Shown piece by piece: positions 60,997-64,000 of a stretch of DNA of 64,000 nucleotides. The position numbers were made by a program, and so were the translations under genes. Origin of the DNA: Desulfobacteraceae bacterium (GTDB lineage: Bacteria > Desulfobacterota > Desulfobacteria > Desulfobacterales > Desulfobacteraceae); NCBI GenBank assembly GCA_016744295.1, contig JADGEQ010000001.1:124001-188000 (forward strand), read 5' to 3'. The notes beneath the pieces were generated by a model that worked only from the letters and a program-made list of their open reading frames with translations, was not told where the DNA came from and searched no databases. Numbering within the stretch: the stretch's first letter is position 1; each line of letters starts with the position of its first letter.

Positions 60997-62050
60997 TAAT
61001 ATATCCATTCGCGCCGGATCCAAAGCCATTGAGATCATTCAGGATGAGGGGCTGGATCTATCCAGGATAAAGGTGCTGGCCGGGGCATCCGGTTCTGCTA
61101 AATTTCTCGTGTTAACCGGAATTGACAGGGTATTAATCTCTTTGTTCAAAGAGAGGACAGATCCTCTTTATCTGATCGGCACCTCAATTGGTGCCTTTCG
61201 AATGGCAGCCCTTTGCCAAAAAGACCCCCTGAATGCCATTGCAACGCTTGAAAAAGAATATATTATCCAGCAATACACCTCCCGCCCCGCCCGGGAAGAT
61301 GTCACCCGGGAAACCAAAAGAATTTTGGATGCCTATATTGCGGATAAAGAGATAAGCTCCATGCTCAACCACCCTTTCATGAAAATTGGTTTTTTGTCCA
61401 ACAGATGCAAGGGGTTTTTGAAACATGACGCTCTTTTTTTCCAGTGGATTGGTCTCATGCTTGCGGCGGGTGTGAACCTTTTCAGCCGGAGTGGACTTGG
61501 ATATTTTTTGGAAAGAGCACTTTTTTGCGCTCCGGGCAAACTTCCTCCCTTTGCCGCCATGGATCAATTTCCCATGAACATATATGAGCTGACCCCATCC
61601 AACTTTAAATCAGCCCTCCTGTCTTCAGGATCCATCCCCATTGCAATGGAGGGGGTAGGTGATATTGACGGTGCCCCCGGAATTTTCCGGGACGGCGGAA
61701 TTCTTGACTATCACCTGGACATCCCCTTTTTGCCCGATTCAAACGGGCTTGTTTTGTACCCCCATTTTTATGAACACATTACACCCGGCTGGCTTGACAA
61801 GAAGTTAAATCGCAAACCAAACAGTTGCCACATGGAAAACGTTGTGCTTGTTGCCCCGTCAAGAAAATTTGTGGAGCGCCTGCCCCTTGGAAAAATCCCC
61901 GACAGAAAAGATTTTACCACCTTTAAGGGAAGGGATAAGGAACGAAAGGCCTATTGGAACACAGTCCTTGAAGAGAACAAAAAATTGGGGGAAGAATTTT
62001 TTGAAGCCATACAATCAAAAAAAATACAACAGGTCATAAAACCCCTGTAA
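60989..62050 (+). CDS. Patatin-like phospholipase
   Basis: 353 residues from ATG 60989, overlapping the nitroreductase end by 8 bp; in-frame ATG 60968 is possible. The catalytic Ser-Asp dyad of patatins is in GTSIGAFRMAA (GxSxG near residue 63) and RDGGILDYHLD (DGG near 237); an oxyanion glycine stretch VLAGASGSAKF precedes. No signal peptide, so it is a cytoplasmic acyl hydrolase, possibly membrane-associated through LMLAAGVNLF. The pairing with a ferredoxin-nitroreductase is unexplained. Convergent with the ABC transporter genes. Confidence 0.85.
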   Translation: MFDNISIRAGSKAIEIIQDEGLDLSRIKVLAGASGSAKFLVLTGIDRVLISLFKERTDPLYLIGTSIGAFRMAALCQKDPLNAIATLEKEYIIQQYTSRPAREDVTRETKRILDAYIADKEISSMLNHPFMKIGFLSNRCKGFLKHDALFFQWIGLMLAAGVNLFSRSGLGYFLERALFCAPGKLPPFAAMDQFPMNIYELTPSNFKSALLSSGSIPIAMEGVGDIDGAPGIFRDGGILDYHLDIPFLPDSNGLVLYPHFYEHITPGWLDKKLNRKPNSCHMENVVLVAPSRKFVERLPLGKIPDRKDFTTFKGRDKERKAYWNTVLEENKKLGEEFFEAIQSKKIQQVIKPL

Positions 62051-62074
62051 AAACCAAATGCTAAAATTTGGACT

Positions 62075-62956
62075 CTACCGCCAGGAAAACTTTTTTTCCA
62101 GAACGGCAACCGCCCGGGACAGGGAAAAGGTGAGGATAAAATACAAACAAGTAATGGTGATCCAGATCTCAAAGGTCAAAAAGGTAGCCGCCATCAATTC
62201 CATTCCCTGGAATGTCAGTTCCTGGATGGATATTATCGAGACAATAGCAGAATCTTTGATGGTGGAAATAAACTGACCTGCCAGGGGAAATGCCACCTGG
62301 CGAAATGTCTGGGGCCATATCACCCATAAAAATGTCTTGGGCCTGGACAGCCCCACAGACCATGCCGCCTCCCACTGCCCCCGGGAAATCGAGTTGATCC
62401 CGCCCCGAACAATTTCTGAAATATAGGCCCCTTCATATATGGCCAGGGCTGCGACGGCCGAGACAAAAGCGTTGATCCGACTGGGGCCTGCCAGCAAAAA
62501 CCGGGTAACCCCCTGGACAGCGTCAGATTGATTCCGCAGCCACACATCCAGACGGAGGGCATCCAGAAACTGGCTGGACACAAAATAATAGAACAGAATC
62601 ACCAATACCAGGGAAGGAATATTTCTAATGGTTTCCACGTAGAGACGGCTTACAAATTGTTGGGAGAAAGATCCTTTTGCCCCCATTATCCCTGAAATAA
62701 TACCCAATAAAAAACCCAGGATTGTGGCCCAGACACTCAACCGAATGGTGGTAAAAAATCCAATCAAAAGCATATTGGGTCGGAACCCACCGGTTACGGG
62801 GTCCTTGAACACAAAATAACCGGGAATAACCTCCCACTCCCATTTATAATCCAACATACTGCCCATGCGGGAGAAAAAAAAGGATATGGCAGCAATCACG
62901 ACTATTACCACTGCCATATCCACAAGGGTAAACTTAAGATTTTTCTTGTTTAACAT
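62075..62956 (-). CDS. ABC transporter permease, polar amino-acid family (HisM/GlnP type)
   Basis: 293 residues. After a long first membrane segment and a periplasmic stretch (about 40-65), five segments follow with TIRLSVWATILGFLLGIISG, ETIRNIPSLVLVILFYYF and the ATPase-contact EAA loop ISRGQWEAAWSVGLSRPKTFLWVIWPQ. These are the marks of His/Glu/Gln-type permeases. It lies 18 bp after the binding-protein gene on the minus strand. The ATPase gene is not visible and presumably follows elsewhere or lies beyond the window. Confidence 0.92.
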   Translation of the reverse strand: MLNKKNLKFTLVDMAVVIVVIAAISFFFSRMGSMLDYKWEWEVIPGYFVFKDPVTGGFRPNMLLIGFFTTIRLSVWATILGFLLGIISGIMGAKGSFSQQFVSRLYVETIRNIPSLVLVILFYYFVSSQFLDALRLDVWLRNQSDAVQGVTRFLLAGPSRINAFVSAVAALAIYEGAYISEIVRGGINSISRGQWEAAWSVGLSRPKTFLWVIWPQTFRQVAFPLAGQFISTIKDSAIVSIISIQELTFQGMELMAATFLTFEIWITITCLYFILTFSLSRAVAVLEKKFSWR

Positions 62957-62974
62957 TTTTTATGTGATCGATTT

Positions 62975-63796
62975 TTATTTGACAAGGCTTTCCCATTTTT
63001 TTGATTCAAACCAATAGGCTTTTCTCTCTTTTAAAAAACCCTGGGAATGCATGTTGAGAATCCAATTGTTAAAATAATTTAATGCATCATAGTCCCCTTT
63101 TTGAATGGCAAATCCAATGGGTTCCTTGGTAAAATTTTCCTGGAGGGGAATAAAAAGTTTATCCGGATATTTCAGGGCGTGAAACATGGGCATGGGAGCG
63201 GAGGAGACAACGGCATGAACCCGACCCAGGTTCAACTCTTGTAATGCCTGGCTCTCGTTTTCAAACAGCTTGAACTGAGCCGCGGGCATGAATTTTTTAG
63301 CGGCCTGCTCGGCAGTGGTTCCCATGCGAACCGCAATAATGACCTCTTTTTTATTAAAGTCATCAATTCCGGAAAACCCGGCTGCTTTTTTTTGATGGGC
63401 CACCATGGACATGCCGGAAAAATCATAGGGCATGGTAAAATTCACCTTAAGATTCCGCACCGGGGTAATTCCCATACCGCCGATGATCACATCAAATTTC
63501 CCCGTCAACAGAGCAGGAATAATTCCTGACCAGGCTGTGGGAATAAACTCAATCTTCACCCCCATGTCCCGGGCCAGTTTCTCTGCCACATCAATTTCAA
63601 AACCGATCAATTGTCCCTGCTTGTCCTTCATGGCCCAGGGAACAAAGGTGGCCATACCAACTCGTATGACCCCCTCTTTCTGAATCTTTTCAATGATACT
63701 TTCCCGGGACAGCTTTGTCCCTGTTTCACCGGCAAACCCCATTGTATATCCAGACAAAGCCACAACAGCCGCCAGTATATAAAGCAGTTTTTTCAT
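62975..63796 (-). CDS. ABC transporter substrate-binding protein, family 3
   Basis: 273 residues, with AAGGAGG before the ATG and a signal peptide (1-22, cut after GFA). The periplasmic domain has the family pattern: GVIRVGMATFVPWAMKDKQG, GFEIDVAEKLARDMGVKIEF and LLTGKFDVIIGGMGITPVR. Family 3 binds polar amino acids or opines. It is flanked by two permease genes on the same strand, giving an SBP with a heteromeric permease pair as in many Glu/Gln systems. Ligand not predictable. Confidence 0.92.
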   Translation of the reverse strand: MKKLLYILAAVVALSGYTMGFAGETGTKLSRESIIEKIQKEGVIRVGMATFVPWAMKDKQGQLIGFEIDVAEKLARDMGVKIEFIPTAWSGIIPALLTGKFDVIIGGMGITPVRNLKVNFTMPYDFSGMSMVAHQKKAAGFSGIDDFNKKEVIIAVRMGTTAEQAAKKFMPAAQFKLFENESQALQELNLGRVHAVVSSAPMPMFHALKYPDKLFIPLQENFTKEPIGFAIQKGDYDALNYFNNWILNMHSQGFLKERKAYWFESKKWESLVK

Positions 63797-63818
63797 TTTG
63801 ACCTCCTTTTTACAGGTT

Positions 63819-64000
63819 TTAGTTTATGTATTTCATTTTATTTTCAAAACGTCTGATTAAGAAAGAAAGCGTTGCCGTAATGGACAGGTAGCATAATGCC
63901 ACAGCAAACCAGATTTCAAAAGTTAAAAATGTTTCCGAGACTATTTTTTGCCCCTGCATGGTCAAATCATATATGGAAATGGTACTGACCAGGGCGGAAT
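63819..64000 (-). CDS. ABC transporter permease, C-terminal end only
   Basis: About 60 codons enter from the right edge and stop at TAA 63819-63821. The segment TMQGQKIVSETFLTFEIWFA, then CYLSITATLSFLIRRFENK, closely parallels the end of the other permease (QGMELMAATFLTFEIWITIT), so it is the partner permease. Its stop is 22 bp before the binding-protein start, in the same unit. The 5' end lies outside the window. Confidence 0.9.
   Translation of the reverse strand, partial: SALVSTISIYDLTMQGQKIVSETFLTFEIWFAVALCYLSITATLSFLIRRFENKMKYIN

Overview
The window is a chromosomal stretch of ordinary housekeeping and accessory genes on both strands. Its gene content fits a member of the Desulfobacterota, most likely a Desulfobacteraceae-like anaerobe. 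This is inferred from the mix of an AcnA-type aconitase with an NAD-malic enzyme, an aldehyde:ferredoxin oxidoreductase, many hybrid sensor kinases, sigma-54 regulation, a MoaD/MoeB pair and ferredoxin-linked nitroreductase. No dsr, apr or 16S genes are present to confirm it. I see no transposase, integrase, prophage module or CRISPR array.

Layout. 1-1.8 kb: a minus-strand run moaD-like, moeB-like, sirtuin (cut by the window edge). 1.9-3.3 kb: an unknown protein and a rhomboid protease. 3.4-12.2 kb: the most interesting locus, a tightly packed plus-strand operon of a 1463-residue KS-CLF-DH-DH protein of the PfaC type (polyunsaturated fatty acid synthase), then OleA, OleB, an unknown single-pass membrane protein, and OleC. 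OleA/B/C are three of the four enzymes of head-to-head olefin synthesis; oleD is not in the window. 12.3-18.6 kb: a DHH-CBS phosphoesterase, the collapsed remnant of one hybrid sensor kinase, an intact hybrid kinase and a chemoreceptor. 18.8-19.2 kb: two tandem initiator tRNA genes, each with its own promoter and terminator. 19.2-25.4 kb: heptose kinase, ThrH, homoserine dehydrogenase, PurM, TsaD and NagZ.

25.5-27.3 kb: a His-rich metal-binding protein translationally coupled to a large protein with a diadenylate-cyclase-like domain whose second motif is altered. 27.5-38.7 kb: SH3-anchor protein, aspartate kinase, acyl-CoA synthetase, hybrid kinase, aconitase, malic enzyme and ArsC. 41.4-45.9 kb: an ArsR-controlled operon (ArsR, ArsP-like permease, two thioredoxin-fold proteins, CcdA-like protein, Fe-S protein, alkaline-phosphatase-fold protein) with a visible promoter and operator. 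46.2-49.7 kb: unknown protein, aldehyde:ferredoxin oxidoreductase and a class II aldolase-like protein that overlap.

49.9-56.3 kb: a regulatory block with a PAS/AAA+ sigma-54 activator and a NifX-like protein, both preceded by good -24/-12 promoters, then a PAS-GAF kinase, a c-heme sensor that stops after its HisKA domain, a broken FmdE-type gene and a DUF2889 protein. 56.3-64 kb: an alkyltransferase-like protein (PWHR motif), an outer-membrane porin with a structured leader, a TetR regulator, an EamA transporter, a ferredoxin-nitroreductase overlapping a patatin-like lipase, and a polar amino-acid type ABC transporter running off the right edge.
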